Shown: in pieces, positions 30,599 to 41,035 of the stretch
Layout: each line of letters opens with the position of its first letter
Numbering within the stretch: position 1 is the stretch's first letter
From: Streptosporangiaceae bacterium
GTDB taxonomy: Bacteria > Actinomycetota > Actinomycetes > Streptosporangiales > Streptosporangiaceae
Assembly (NCBI GenBank): GCA_030037785.1
Contig: JASHQA010000179.1
Span: 1 to 57,046 of the forward strand
DNA length: 57,046 nucleotides
Reading direction: 5' to 3'
The notes under the pieces: model-generated
Told to the model about the DNA's origin: nothing
What the model saw: the letters and a program-made list of their open reading frames with translations, nothing else
Databases searched by the model: none
Program-made: the position numbers and the translations under genes

Positions 30599-31846
30599 AT
30601 GAGCACGCCGGTCATGGCGTTCCCGGCGCGGTTGCGGGCTGCCTTGCCAGCGACCGCGGAAACCCGCGAACGCTGGGTGCGGCGCAGGGTGGGCCTGGTC
30701 TGGGCACTGCTGGTCCTGAACGTGCTGACGTTCGCCGCAGGCACCTGGAATCAGGAGCCGCTGATCGTACCCATCCCGTCGACCGTCGGCAAGATCATCA
30801 CGCAGGGAGCCCTGCCTGCGGCGCTGATCGTCGCCCTGACCCTCAACCGTCGGCTGATCATCCGTCCGAATGTGTTTCTGGTCCTGACGACCCTGCTCGC
30901 GATAGCCGCGATCGTGTCGGCCGTGCACCCCGACGGGCACGTCTCCGGCACGTTGTATCGGACGGCCCGGCTTTGCGGCTTCGTCGCGACCCTGTGGCTG
31001 CTGTCACCCTGGTGGGGTCGCCGCGACCTGCTCCTGCTCCGGTGTCAGCTCTGGGCGCTTGGCGCGGTGCTGGCGTCCGTGCTGGCTGGCTTGCTCGTCG
31101 CCCCCGGCCGTGCGCTGGCCCAGGGCAGGCTCTCCGGCGAGTTCTGGCCGCTCCCCCCAACCGAGGTCGCGGACCTGGCGGCGGTGCTGGTGGGACTGGT
31201 ATTTGTGCTGTGGCTATGCCGCATGGTGCGAAGCCGCGTCGCCCTCGCCGTCATTGTCGTCGGCGGCGTACTGCTGCTGCTGACCCACAGCAGGGTTGCC
31301 CTGCTCGGCATGCTGGCAGGGACCCTCGCCGCCGGGCTGAGCGTGTTCGTGACCAGGGCCCGGGCGCGCTGGACGCTTGCCGCAGCCGCGGTCACCGCCT
31401 CGCTCGCGGTCACCGCGTTTTCCGGTGCGCTCACGACCTGGCTGGTCCGTGGTCAAAGCGCCAACCAACTGGAAGGCCTGACCGGGCGGACATCGGTGTG
31501 GAGCATGGTCCTCAAGACGCCACGGGACTCGTTTCAGGTCTTGTTCGGGTTCGGCCTGTCCGACAAGTCATTCAACGGGTTTCCCGTTGACAGCAACTGG
31601 ATCGGCGCCTACCTGGACCTCGGCATCGTGGGAGTCGTGCTCTCAGCCACGCTGCTGCTATTCGTACTGATCGCCGCCTACTTTCACCCAAGCGGCGCGC
31701 GCCGTGCCCTTGCCCTGTTTCTCGTTACCTACCTCCTCGTCGCGTCGTTCACCGCGACCGGGCTCAGTGACGCGTCGATCGCCCTTCTCGAGCTTTCCCT
31801 CGCGGCGTCGCTGCTCGTGCCGAGCCTGGCCGGAGGCGGTCCCTAG
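30599..31846 (+). CDS. O-antigen ligase/polymerase-like membrane protein (Wzy/WaaL type)
   Basis: Multi-TM; VLLLLTHSRVALLGMLAGTL and large non-TM loop FGFGLSDKSFNGFPVDSNWIGAYLDLGIVG. Confidence 0.8.
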   Translation: MSTPVMAFPARLRAALPATAETRERWVRRRVGLVWALLVLNVLTFAAGTWNQEPLIVPIPSTVGKIITQGALPAALIVALTLNRRLIIRPNVFLVLTTLLAIAAIVSAVHPDGHVSGTLYRTARLCGFVATLWLLSPWWGRRDLLLLRCQLWALGAVLASVLAGLLVAPGRALAQGRLSGEFWPLPPTEVADLAAVLVGLVFVLWLCRMVRSRVALAVIVVGGVLLLLTHSRVALLGMLAGTLAAGLSVFVTRARARWTLAAAAVTASLAVTAFSGALTTWLVRGQSANQLEGLTGRTSVWSMVLKTPRDSFQVLFGFGLSDKSFNGFPVDSNWIGAYLDLGIVGVVLSATLLLFVLIAAYFHPSGARRALALFLVTYLLVASFTATGLSDASIALLELSLAASLLVPSLAGGGP

Positions 31847-33091
31847 ATGAAGGTGCTGATAGCGCACAATCGATATCGTTCCGGGACACCGAGCGGCGAA
31901 AATCGCGTCGTTGACGCCGAAAGCGTGGCACTCGCGGCCGCCGGGCATGAGGTGGTCCGCTTCGAACTGCGCAGCGACCAGATCAGCGCCTGGCGGCTGG
32001 CCAGGAAGGCCACCCTGCCTGCCAGAGTCATCTGGAATCCGGAGGCGTATCGCAACCTGGGTGTCATGCTGCGCGAGTCCAGACCGGACGTTGTGCACGT
32101 GCACAATACCTTTCCGCTGCTCAGCCCCGCGATCCTGTACGCGTGCCGGCGGGCCAGGGTCCCGGTCGTCCTGACCGTCCACAACTACCGGCTCTCGTGC
32201 GCCACCGGCGACTTCTTCCGAAACGGCGTGATCTGCCACGCCTGCGCTCGCGGCGCGGGCCCGATCCCGGCGGTCGTGCATGGCTGTTACCGAGGGTCGC
32301 GCGCTGCGACCGTCCCGGCGGCGCTCGCGATCAGCGCGCACCGCTCAGCGTGGCGGTCGCTCATCTCCGCGTACGTGTTCATCTCGGCGAGGCAGCGCGA
32401 CCTCCTGAGCGGGCTCCGCCTCCCCGCCGATCGCGTGTTCGTCGCGTCCAACCTCGTACCTCGCCGAGACCTGCAGCGCCCGCCGAGGTTGCCCGTCGCG
32501 CTCTACGCAGGCCGGCTGGAGGAGGCCAAGGGCGTGCGGCTGCTGATGTCGGCCTGGGATCGCCTCTGCGCTACGCCTTGCGACGTCGGGCTCCGGCTGC
32601 TGATCGCCGGTACCGGGTCGCTCGATCGCGAAGTAGCCGGGTGGGCGGCGACGCGGCCCTCGGTCGAGATCCTCGGACACGTGCCGAGCGCACGATGCGC
32701 AGAGCTGATGGCCCGGGCACGTGCCGTCGTCGTGCCGTCACTGTGGCAGGAGGCGTTCGGACTCGTCGTCGTCGAGGCCATGGCCGCGGGGACACCGCCG
32801 ATCGCGTCGGAGCACGGTTCGTTCGCTGAGCTCATCACCCCCGGCCTGGACGGCGTGCTGTTCCCGCCAGGAGACGCCAAGGCGCTCGCGCTGATCCTGG
32901 CCGACGTGGCTGCCGACCCCGCCCGGTACCGCGGCTACGGCGACCAGGCCAGGGTCTCCTACGAACAGCGCTTCAATCCCGACGATCACGTCGATCGGCT
33001 GGTTGAGATCTACCACTTCGCGATCTCCAACCCGGTCTGGCTGGGCTTGGCCGAGGGGGAGCAGCGACGACCAACACGGACCGTGGCATGA
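31847..33091 (+). CDS. glycosyltransferase family 4
   Basis: VVHVHNTFPLLSPAIL...LYAGRLEEAKGVRLLMSAW...VVPSLWQEAFGLVVVEAMAAGTPPIASEHG. Confidence 0.95.
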   Translation: MKVLIAHNRYRSGTPSGENRVVDAESVALAAAGHEVVRFELRSDQISAWRLARKATLPARVIWNPEAYRNLGVMLRESRPDVVHVHNTFPLLSPAILYACRRARVPVVLTVHNYRLSCATGDFFRNGVICHACARGAGPIPAVVHGCYRGSRAATVPAALAISAHRSAWRSLISAYVFISARQRDLLSGLRLPADRVFVASNLVPRRDLQRPPRLPVALYAGRLEEAKGVRLLMSAWDRLCATPCDVGLRLLIAGTGSLDREVAGWAATRPSVEILGHVPSARCAELMARARAVVVPSLWQEAFGLVVVEAMAAGTPPIASEHGSFAELITPGLDGVLFPPGDAKALALILADVAADPARYRGYGDQARVSYEQRFNPDDHVDRLVEIYHFAISNPVWLGLAEGEQRRPTRTVA

Positions 33092-33987
33092 CTGATAGCA
33101 GGGTTCGGTCCACCGATCCAGCCAGCCGTCCGCGCCAGCGAACCACGCAGGCGCAGCTCCGGCGTCGGCTGGCCAGTTCACCGTTCGGGCGGGCCGCGGC
33201 GTTGCCGGTTCGGACGATGGCCGTGGCGCGCTACGACGCCCGGCTGATCGGACGATCACTCGACTGGCTCGTCCGCAGCCGAGAGACAACGAACTACACC
33301 TACGACCTCGAGCCGCTCAACCTCGACCAGCTCGGCTGGTTTGTGTCGGCGGTCACCGGTGCCAGCATCGCGGACGTCCGTTCCTGGCTGCAGGAGCTGC
33401 AAGACGACCAGCACCTGTCCGACCAGCTCACCCACCGACTGGCAGCCAATCCCCGGCGGCGCATCTGCGCTAGCGAGCCGCACTGGGCCCGCCGACTAGG
33501 CTGGTACGCGCTGGTGCGCGCCACCCGGCCAGATCACGTCGTGGAGACCGGGACACACCTCGGTCTCGGGTCATGCGTCATCGCCGCGGCCTTGCTGCGC
33601 AACGGAGGCGGCCGGCTGACCACGATCGACGTCGATGCCGATGCCGGCTACCTCATCGGACAGCCGTGGTCCAGCGTCATCGACCGACGCATCGAAGCCT
33701 CGGTCGCGGCGCTGGCAACGATGTCAGCTGTCGACATGTTCCTGCACGACAGCCTGCACACGTATGAGTACGAGATGCGAGAGCTAGCCGCGGTGGCGCC
33801 GAACCTGCGTGCGGGGGCCATCGTGCTCTCAGACAATGCCCATGACTCTCGTGCACTCTCTGACTGGGCCGAGCACACCGGGCGCCGCTACCTGTTCTTC
33901 AAGGAACATCCGCGGGATCACTGGTGGCCGGGCGACGGTATCGGCGCTGCCTGGCACGTCCGGACAGCAGAGCCGAACAGGCGCTAG
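33088..33987 (+). CDS. class I SAM-dependent methyltransferase (Methyltransf_24-like)
   Basis: DHVVETGTHLGLGSCVIAAALLRNGGGRLTTIDVDAD...MFLHDSLHTYEYEMRELAAVAPNLRAGAIVLSDNAH; ATGA overlap with upstream gene. Confidence 0.85.
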   Translation: MTDSRVRSTDPASRPRQRTTQAQLRRRLASSPFGRAAALPVRTMAVARYDARLIGRSLDWLVRSRETTNYTYDLEPLNLDQLGWFVSAVTGASIADVRSWLQELQDDQHLSDQLTHRLAANPRRRICASEPHWARRLGWYALVRATRPDHVVETGTHLGLGSCVIAAALLRNGGGRLTTIDVDADAGYLIGQPWSSVIDRRIEASVAALATMSAVDMFLHDSLHTYEYEMRELAAVAPNLRAGAIVLSDNAHDSRALSDWAEHTGRRYLFFKEHPRDHWWPGDGIGAAWHVRTAEPNRR

Positions 33988-35879
33988 TGCCGGGCGGTCG
34001 TCCGCACCGGAGCGGGGTTGTAAGTGCTACCGCCGTCCTGACCGAAGGGACCTGCGCACTGACCGCTCTGGTGGTCCTCGGCGGTGCTGCACTTGTCGCC
34101 CCGCGCGACGCTGCCCGTCCACTGGCGCCAGCTCACCACGTTCCCCTGGTTCCACGCGAAGAAGGCTGACGGGCCGTTGTAGGTGTTGTCTGACCACGAA
34201 TCCTGGCGGAAGAAGGTGACCTCGGTCGCGGTAACCCAGCTAGGACCGTGATTCGGCGACCCGTACTCGCTGAAAATGCCGCCCGCACCGCAGTCTGGCC
34301 AGGCGGTGCGGTTGCAGTGCGGGATGTCTGCCGGGTTGAAATCTATGGTGTTCCCGGTCACGTGCACGCTGACCGTCTCCCACTGGCAGCCGTCCCACCA
34401 GTCCTCGGCTGGCGACCCGGTTCTGTCGCCGACGTAGGTCGTCAGGCTGACCGAGGCCGACGGCAGCTGCGCCGTACACGCCGAGACGCTAAAAGGACCC
34501 GCGGAGCCGCCCGCCACGAGCGTGCACGCCGCGTCATATCCGGCGGCGCAGGTCCGGCCAGAGTCCTGAAAGAGGAAAATGTTGCCGCCGTTGTCGACGA
34601 GCGTGTTTCCGGTGATAACCGACTGCTCCTGATAGGAGCGCTGGTCCGCGCACGCCGCCTCCGGGCAGGCCGGAACCCCGCCCAGGTACGCTGGGCTGCC
34701 ACTCCCGTTCACGTAGATGGCAGGCTGCGGGAACCCCGGATTGTTCAGGCCATCAGCCCAGTCGTTGTCCGCGATGTAGTTGTCAGTGATCGCAAAGTTG
34801 TAAGAGATCTCCTCGATGACTGCCGCACCCTCGTTGGCTGCGAAGGCGTTACCGCGAATGGTGGTATTGGCGTTATCGGTGTCGACCCAGGCGCCTGGGC
34901 CCCAGTTGTTGTGGACGTCGTTGTCCGTGATGGTCACTCCGTCGGTGCGCCAGAGCTTGAACCCGCCCTCATCACCATCCGGGACGACCGTGCCACAGTG
35001 GGCGTTCCGGTACTTCGCTGGGACCGGGTTGTGGTGGGACCAGCCAATGGCTGAGTTCTTCAGCAGCCCCTCGTAGTCGCACGTGTCGTTGTAGCTGATC
35101 TCGTTGCCGTCGACCGTGATGTCGTAGGGACCGCCGGTCAGCGAGTCGCCTCCCCAGGGGGTAACCGCGGACGACTGGAAACCGTACTGACCGTTGCGCG
35201 TGAGGCAGTTGTCCTTGAGCGTGTTGCCGGTGCCTGCCAGAACGCCGGCGCCCGGAACATTAAGTGTGACCGTATTATACTGGATTGTCCAGTCTATGTT
35301 CGCGTCGAGATTGACCGCCGCCGCGTTCGGCCCGGGCGTGAACTTCTCGATCGTGAGGTACTCGATCGTCACTCCAGGCTGGTCACCATCGGAGTAGTTC
35401 GAGTCGATACCCCACGGCTCGCGGTGCGAGTAGTCACCGGAAAGAATCGTCGTGGTGCCGTCTTCCCGGTCACCCCCGACGAACGCGTCATGAGCCCTCG
35501 CCTGGAAGCTCCCGATGTGCGTCCCTGGCGCCAGGTAGTAAACCGTGTCGGGGCGCAACTCGTACGACGGATAGTCGCGTGTTCCCGCCGCGACGACGAC
35601 ACCCGTGGTGTCGCGAGGGAAGGCCGTCCCCGGTGAGCCATACGTAGGCAGGCCAGGGGTGCCGCTCCGATAGGCGCCGGCCACGCCGTCATAGTCGTAC
35701 GGCGAGTGCAGGATCGGCGCACCGCAGACAGCCGGCGCCGAGCCGGGTGGCACGGCCACCGCAACTCCGGGTGCGCCGCCAGCGGCACGCGTGTCGGCGC
35801 TTGGCGCCGCGCCACTGCACGCCGCGAGCAGCAGCGCCGACATGACCAGCGGGACAACCGGGGGGATCGGCTTCGACAT
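33984..35879 (-). CDS. secreted lipoprotein with right-handed parallel beta-helix repeats
   Basis: Signal peptide with lipobox LLLAAC; repeated short strands with N-ladders (TVDGNEISYND, TITDNDVHNNWG, TTIRGNAFAANEG, AITDNYIADND). Confidence 0.85.
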   Translation of the reverse strand: MSKPIPPVVPLVMSALLLAACSGAAPSADTRAAGGAPGVAVAVPPGSAPAVCGAPILHSPYDYDGVAGAYRSGTPGLPTYGSPGTAFPRDTTGVVVAAGTRDYPSYELRPDTVYYLAPGTHIGSFQARAHDAFVGGDREDGTTTILSGDYSHREPWGIDSNYSDGDQPGVTIEYLTIEKFTPGPNAAAVNLDANIDWTIQYNTVTLNVPGAGVLAGTGNTLKDNCLTRNGQYGFQSSAVTPWGGDSLTGGPYDITVDGNEISYNDTCDYEGLLKNSAIGWSHHNPVPAKYRNAHCGTVVPDGDEGGFKLWRTDGVTITDNDVHNNWGPGAWVDTDNANTTIRGNAFAANEGAAVIEEISYNFAITDNYIADNDWADGLNNPGFPQPAIYVNGSGSPAYLGGVPACPEAACADQRSYQEQSVITGNTLVDNGGNIFLFQDSGRTCAAGYDAACTLVAGGSAGPFSVSACTAQLPSASVSLTTYVGDRTGSPAEDWWDGCQWETVSVHVTGNTIDFNPADIPHCNRTAWPDCGAGGIFSEYGSPNHGPSWVTATEVTFFRQDSWSDNTYNGPSAFFAWNQGNVVSWRQWTGSVARGDKCSTAEDHQSGQCAGPFGQDGGSTYNPAPVRTTARH

Positions 35880-35916
35880 GGGGGGCTCCCTGCGCTAGGC
35901 GGCGTCGGCTCAGGGC

Positions 35917-37650
35917 TCAACCCGGCTGCGGCAAGCTGGCGGCCGCGTCGCCCGCGATCGACGCTGACTCAGCGTCGCCGGCCAGTGGGTCAGCGCGCAG
36001 CCTGGGCGCAGTCGGCTCGTCGCGTCCGCGGGCGACGCCCAGGCTCTGATCGGTCGCGTCAGCGCCCACCAGCACCGCGGAGACCTGGTCTATCCCCGCA
36101 AGCCTGACCATCTCGCCGACCGAGTGGACGCGCTCGGCAGCCGACTGGCCGGCTGTCAGCATGACAACTGCGGTCTGCGTCCAGGTCGCAAGGTGCTCCG
36201 CACCCACGGCCGGATCCAGGCTGGACAGCGTGAGCAGTAGGTCTGCCGACCCGCTGACACCGATGAGCTGCTCGGAAGCTCGACCTGGCCGGCCAGCCCC
36301 CAGTTCGTGCTCAAGCGGACCGACGGGCGCGACGTCGTCGGGTTCAGGAATCACGACCGACACCTTTCCGGCGGAGGTCGTCGGCTGGTGGACGCCCGGC
36401 GTGTCCGCCCCGAGCAAGTGCGCGGCAGGCGCGCCGCTGCACAAGTCCGCTAGCACGACCCGCAAGCCACGCCCGCTGCAGCCGGTGGCTAGCGACACCA
36501 GCGACAGAGCGGCAGCGTGCGGGTCGTCGACCGGAACAATCGCCAGCGAAGCGATCCCCGGCGGGCTGGTCGGCTCCGGCAGGGTTCGCCGCAGGTACGT
36601 GGCTATCCGCCGGATCTCTGGATCGGCGACGGCCGGGTCGCCAGGATCACCGCCAGCGAAGTCGCTCACCCTGCCGACGGACAGCTTGACCGGCGCTCCG
36701 AGTACGCGCGCCACGTCGTCTCGGCGGCGCAGCTTGTCGGACGTGACAGCCCGGATCACCACGATGCCCGTGCCCAGCGCGAGACCGACGACGAGCCCGA
36801 CCACGGCGTAGGTAAGCCAGCCCTTGAGCCGAGACTGCGGCACAGCAGCCCCTGGATCAAGAACGCGGCTACCCTGCACGGCAGTCGCCGTGCTGACTGC
36901 CATGCTCGCCACGGTCTGCGTGTTCGCCAGTTTCAGTTCCGCCAGTGCGTCGGCTGCCTGCGAGTGCGCAGACCGCAGGCTCGCGAGTCTGGCAGAGTGT
37001 CCTGGCGCTGACGAGGCACCAGACAGGCGGCTGATCTGCGCGCTGAGCGAGTCGAGGTGTTGCTGCGACTGGGCGACCTGCTGCTGTAGCGAGGCAGCGA
37101 CAAGACGGTCTTGCACCTGCAGCAGTTGCCGCTGAAACGCGAGGAACGCGCTGGCCACCGCGTTAGCAGCGCGCACGGCTGCCGTGGCTGACCCCGCCTT
37201 CGTGGTGATGACGAGGACGCGGTCGGTCGGCGTGGTGACCGCATACTGACGAAGGAAGCTGGTCGCGCTCTCGTGGCTGCCGAGGTTCCTGAGCGCCGCC
37301 GTGGCCACCGTTCGGCTTTGCGCTATGGCCTGGTCATCCAGGATCTCGCCGGTATACGTCGACGGCGGGACCAGAACGGTCGCCGTTGCCTGTGGGGCCG
37401 GCGGTCTCGCCGTGTACCACCCAGCACCAGCCACCAGGCCGAGTGCCGCTGCGGTGCACCAGAACGCGGCGCCGCGCCGCAGCGCGCTCTTGATGAACCC
37501 AAGGTTGACCAGGCCGACTCCGAGCCCGGCCGGTGCGGGCTCCGGATCGCCGAGATCCGCGTCGATCGCCCACAGCGTGTCGGCCTGACCGGCAGCACCG
37601 TAGTCCGCAGCCGACGCCAACACTCCCCCGCGCTCGCGGTAGCTCCTCAT
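35917..37650 (-). CDS. Wzz-like chain-length determinant with degenerate BY-kinase-like domain (1)
   Basis: TM-GxxxGAGWYTARPPAPQATATVLVPPST, coiled-coil SLQQQVAQSQQHLDSLSAQISRLSG, second TM, then Rossmann-like LAIVPVDDPHAAALSLVSLATGCSGRGLRVVLADL without GK(S/T). Confidence 0.75.
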   Translation of the reverse strand: MRSYRERGGVLASAADYGAAGQADTLWAIDADLGDPEPAPAGLGVGLVNLGFIKSALRRGAAFWCTAAALGLVAGAGWYTARPPAPQATATVLVPPSTYTGEILDDQAIAQSRTVATAALRNLGSHESATSFLRQYAVTTPTDRVLVITTKAGSATAAVRAANAVASAFLAFQRQLLQVQDRLVAASLQQQVAQSQQHLDSLSAQISRLSGASSAPGHSARLASLRSAHSQAADALAELKLANTQTVASMAVSTATAVQGSRVLDPGAAVPQSRLKGWLTYAVVGLVVGLALGTGIVVIRAVTSDKLRRRDDVARVLGAPVKLSVGRVSDFAGGDPGDPAVADPEIRRIATYLRRTLPEPTSPPGIASLAIVPVDDPHAAALSLVSLATGCSGRGLRVVLADLCSGAPAAHLLGADTPGVHQPTTSAGKVSVVIPEPDDVAPVGPLEHELGAGRPGRASEQLIGVSGSADLLLTLSSLDPAVGAEHLATWTQTAVVMLTAGQSAAERVHSVGEMVRLAGIDQVSAVLVGADATDQSLGVARGRDEPTAPRLRADPLAGDAESASIAGDAAASLPQPG

Positions 37651-38930
37651 CTGGACTCCAGAGTGACGCTCGAGAGACGACTAGGTGTCACGGTGCGAGG
37701 TGACCGGGTCAGCTGAGGGACCCGGCCGGTCGTCTGGTCCGCCGGCTCGGGATCGGCAACGATGACTCCGTCGATCGGATGACCGCCGGCTGCGGCGCGC
37801 GAGGCCACCATCGCTAGCTGCTCCGCCGTCACCGAGCCCGCCGCCACTCCGAGCAGCGTCGCGCTGGTTCTCGACGTGCGAGCGGTCTCCGAGTGCGGGC
37901 TGACAACGGACACGACGACCGTGAGCGCCGCGCCCGGTGACGGTCTCGCGACACCATCGTCGGCGGTGGCGAGCTGCAGACCTGGCCGCCGAGGCGGGTG
38001 GCCAGCAACGGCCGAGCGCAACGCGGCGGTATTGTCGGCGTGCGGTTGCGGACCGATGACCAGCGTCGTGGCGACGCCCTGGGCCGCCGCCGACGCGGCC
38101 AGCTGCGGGCCCAGAGCGAGAGCACGCCGATCAGAAGCCAGTGACAGAACGGTGACCGACAAGCCGCTCGGGCGAGGCGTTCGGTCCGATATCACCTCGC
38201 CGAGCCCGAGATAGTGCAGCGTGTTTCGGACCTTCCAGGCGAGCTCGACGTCGGGTTTGTAGTTGCCGATGAGACCAGCCCAGTTCGCGGCGCTTCTGGG
38301 CTGCCACACCGGAAGCGAGGCGAGTACCGGCGCACCGACGGCGTCCGCGATGTCGTCCCGACGCCACAGCCGGCGATCACCACGGAACTTGGCCAGCACG
38401 AAGAGCAGCCCTATCAGCGCTGCCAGGAGGGCACCGATGCCGCAGGCAGCGCCGAGCATGGCCGCTACCGGTGTGCTGGTTGCGTCACCGGCCGGCTGGA
38501 ACAGGTTCGCCGCTACCACCCCGCCGGCGCTGCCCTTGGTGTGCACGTAGGCCACGTAGCTGGCAGCCACCCGGTTGGCAGTGCGCTCTGCTGCTCGCGC
38601 GGTGTCGCCTGTCGCCTCGACCGACACGACGTTGGGAGTCACCTCGGTCACGTGCACGTGCCGGCGCAGCGCTGCCAGCGACTGGCCGGGGCCGGAGTTG
38701 CGCGACGCACCAGCGAGGACCGGGTCACTCCCCGCGATCACCACTTGAGTGGCGATGTCGTGCGTTGAGGTCGGCAGCACGACAAGCGCGCTACTCGAGT
38801 ACGTTGGCGGCTTGAGTGCGGTGTATCCGGCGCCCGCAATCAGGCCCAGGGCAGCCATCGCAGCCACCGGCAGCCAGTGCCGCCGCACGATGTGCCAGGA
38901 CCGCCTCAGGTCCAGCGCCCGCTCGCTCAA
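37647..38930 (-). CDS. Wzz-like chain-length determinant with degenerate BY-kinase-like domain (2)
   Basis: RRHWLPVAAMAALGLIAGAGYTALKPPTYSSSALVVLPTS...; second TM; VTVLSLASDRRALALGPQLAASAAAQGVATTLVIG lacks Walker A. Confidence 0.75.
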   Translation of the reverse strand: MSERALDLRRSWHIVRRHWLPVAAMAALGLIAGAGYTALKPPTYSSSALVVLPTSTHDIATQVVIAGSDPVLAGASRNSGPGQSLAALRRHVHVTEVTPNVVSVEATGDTARAAERTANRVAASYVAYVHTKGSAGGVVAANLFQPAGDATSTPVAAMLGAACGIGALLAALIGLLFVLAKFRGDRRLWRRDDIADAVGAPVLASLPVWQPRSAANWAGLIGNYKPDVELAWKVRNTLHYLGLGEVISDRTPRPSGLSVTVLSLASDRRALALGPQLAASAAAQGVATTLVIGPQPHADNTAALRSAVAGHPPRRPGLQLATADDGVARPSPGAALTVVVSVVSPHSETARTSRTSATLLGVAAGSVTAEQLAMVASRAAAGGHPIDGVIVADPEPADQTTGRVPQLTRSPRTVTPSRLSSVTLESR

Positions 38931-41035
38931 CCAGTCCTCCCTGGATCATTCATCGCTTCCTGCCCGTCGGATATGACAGGGTGTTCGCCTTGCTGGCTGA
39001 CGGCAGCTGCCGCGGTCGCGGTGGCGTCGTGGAACTCCAGGCGCGTGGTCAGCAAGTGATCGGGCGTGGTGCGTCCGCGGCCAATCAGCGTGTACGCCGC
39101 CTGGCGGCTGCCGAGGCCAGCCGAGTACCAGCCCAGGATCGGGCTCGTTTCCCCTCGGTGCAGGCTCCAGCGCAGCGACGCCGGAAGCTCCATCCGCGCC
39201 GCACCAGCTCGCTCGGCGCCAGACCGAGACGGGGTAGGCCAGCGCAGCGTCGCGGTGCTGCCTGCCAGCCGCACCTCGACGTCCGGGCCGAGGTGGAAGG
39301 CGAGCCGGACGTGGTAACAGCCACCAGTGATCTCGTCGACGATGTCCACGGCCCGCGTTGCCCGGTCGAGCCGTACGCACCGTCGGTGCCAGGCCGGAGG
39401 GTCGAGCTTCTGGTACCCGTCGTGCTCGGCGGTCCACTCGACCGCGTCGCCAACATCACGGACTTCGATGACCCGGGCGCTCGCGTGCCGCAGCCACAGG
39501 AACGGGCCGCCTTCCCGGGACTGACTCGTGCCGTCGAGCTCAACGGTGTTATGCGCGATCGTCGAGCGGAAGTACGAACGCCACTCGTGCTCGCCGTGGT
39601 AGCAGTACGTGCCCGGATCTGCCAGGACGTCCACGCCGCCGTACCTGACCTCGGTCGACAGCGCGTCGGCATGCGCGTGGGCCGCGGTGCTGAGAAAGCC
39701 GTGCGGGCCACCGTCGCACCGGCACCAGATCTCTGGGTCGCGACCCCCGCCTCGCAGCAGCGTGACGCCGGCATCGGCGAAGTGCCAGGGCCGCTCGGTC
39801 GGCCTGCCGCCGACCTCGATCTTCATGGCCGACATCGCGCCGATGATCGAGCTTGCTGCGTCCGGCGTCGTGGCCGGCCACCAGTCAAGCCGGCCGAACA
39901 GCGCTCCGCCCAGGGCCAGCAAGGACGGCCAGCGATTGTCGGTCGGGGCGTCGAGCAGCAGGGCCCGGCCCTCGTCACCGTCACCCTGCCGAGGCGGCCG
40001 ACCTCGCTCGTCGAGCAGTGCGGCGCCGCTGTCGAGGGTCGCGCAGAGCCGCTGCCACACGGCCACGCTGAGCGGGTGGCCGGCCGCCGTTGCCTCGACG
40101 GCCGCCAGGATTCCGAGCTCCGCAACCAGCGAGTGATAACCCGACGCGAGCTCCCGACCGATCCCCGACGGAAACGTGTTGCGGATCAGCTCGCGCTCAA
40201 AGAGCCGGATCGCGGTCTGCCGCCACTGACCGCTACGGGCGAACCAGGGAAAGGCACAGCTCGCCACCAGCTGGCCTGCCGCCTCCGCGATGACATGGTT
40301 GTTGGCCGACGAGCCGCGGCTCTGGAAGGCCGCAAGGTACTGCTGGTGCCACCCGATCTGGCGCACCGCAAGCTCGCTGCGCTCGAAGTGATCGGGCACG
40401 TCAGGCCACTCGTCGAGGAGCCGCCGTATCCAGGTGAAGCTGACCAGGCGGAGACCTACCTCGATGCCGCTCGTCCAGTGCACGCCGGACAGGAACGGGT
40501 TGGCCCGCCACCACGACTCGAGCTGGTCGACAGCGCGCCGCGCGTACGCTTCGTCATGAGTGAGGAACCAGGCTGCCGCCAGCAACGTCAGGTGCTGCAG
40601 CCGAGACAGCTCCCAGACCTGCTTGATGTTGCCGGTCTCAGCCTCCGAGCGGTGGTTGATCCTGAAGGCGTAGCCGTTCGCCGGAGCGTGGCGGCCAGTG
40701 ACGGGATCGGCGAACCAGTCGGGCACCCGAAGGTCAGTCCGAGCGACCCCCATGACCTGCCAGCGCCCCTGCATGAGCTCGTCGGCGGCGGCCACCACCG
40801 ACTCCCTGGCGGGCGCCGGCACCACCGCGGCTATCCCGGGCGGCAGCACGGCCGTGAACCGGCGGTCCGGAGGCTGGGCGCGCACGGACTCGGCCAGCTC
40901 GTCGCGTCGCACCCGGCGACCAGACCAGAGCAGCTGCCGTGCCCTGTCGCGGCCGCGCCAGATCAGCTCGGCGCCCGACATCCGGCTGACACGGCGCGCG
41001 TACCAGCCGAAGCGCGAGGTGTCCAGAACGCTCAT
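38927..41035 (-). CDS. heparinase II/III family protein
   Basis: NHRSEAETGNIKQVWELSRLQHLTLLAAAW...SSANNHVIAEAAG...HAHADALSTEVRYGGVDVLADPGTYCYHGEHEWRSYFRSTIAHNTVELDG. Confidence 0.93.
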   Translation of the reverse strand: MSVLDTSRFGWYARRVSRMSGAELIWRGRDRARQLLWSGRRVRRDELAESVRAQPPDRRFTAVLPPGIAAVVPAPARESVVAAADELMQGRWQVMGVARTDLRVPDWFADPVTGRHAPANGYAFRINHRSEAETGNIKQVWELSRLQHLTLLAAAWFLTHDEAYARRAVDQLESWWRANPFLSGVHWTSGIEVGLRLVSFTWIRRLLDEWPDVPDHFERSELAVRQIGWHQQYLAAFQSRGSSANNHVIAEAAGQLVASCAFPWFARSGQWRQTAIRLFERELIRNTFPSGIGRELASGYHSLVAELGILAAVEATAAGHPLSVAVWQRLCATLDSGAALLDERGRPPRQGDGDEGRALLLDAPTDNRWPSLLALGGALFGRLDWWPATTPDAASSIIGAMSAMKIEVGGRPTERPWHFADAGVTLLRGGGRDPEIWCRCDGGPHGFLSTAAHAHADALSTEVRYGGVDVLADPGTYCYHGEHEWRSYFRSTIAHNTVELDGTSQSREGGPFLWLRHASARVIEVRDVGDAVEWTAEHDGYQKLDPPAWHRRCVRLDRATRAVDIVDEITGGCYHVRLAFHLGPDVEVRLAGSTATLRWPTPSRSGAERAGAARMELPASLRWSLHRGETSPILGWYSAGLGSRQAAYTLIGRGRTTPDHLLTTRLEFHDATATAAAAVSQQGEHPVISDGQEAMNDPGRTG

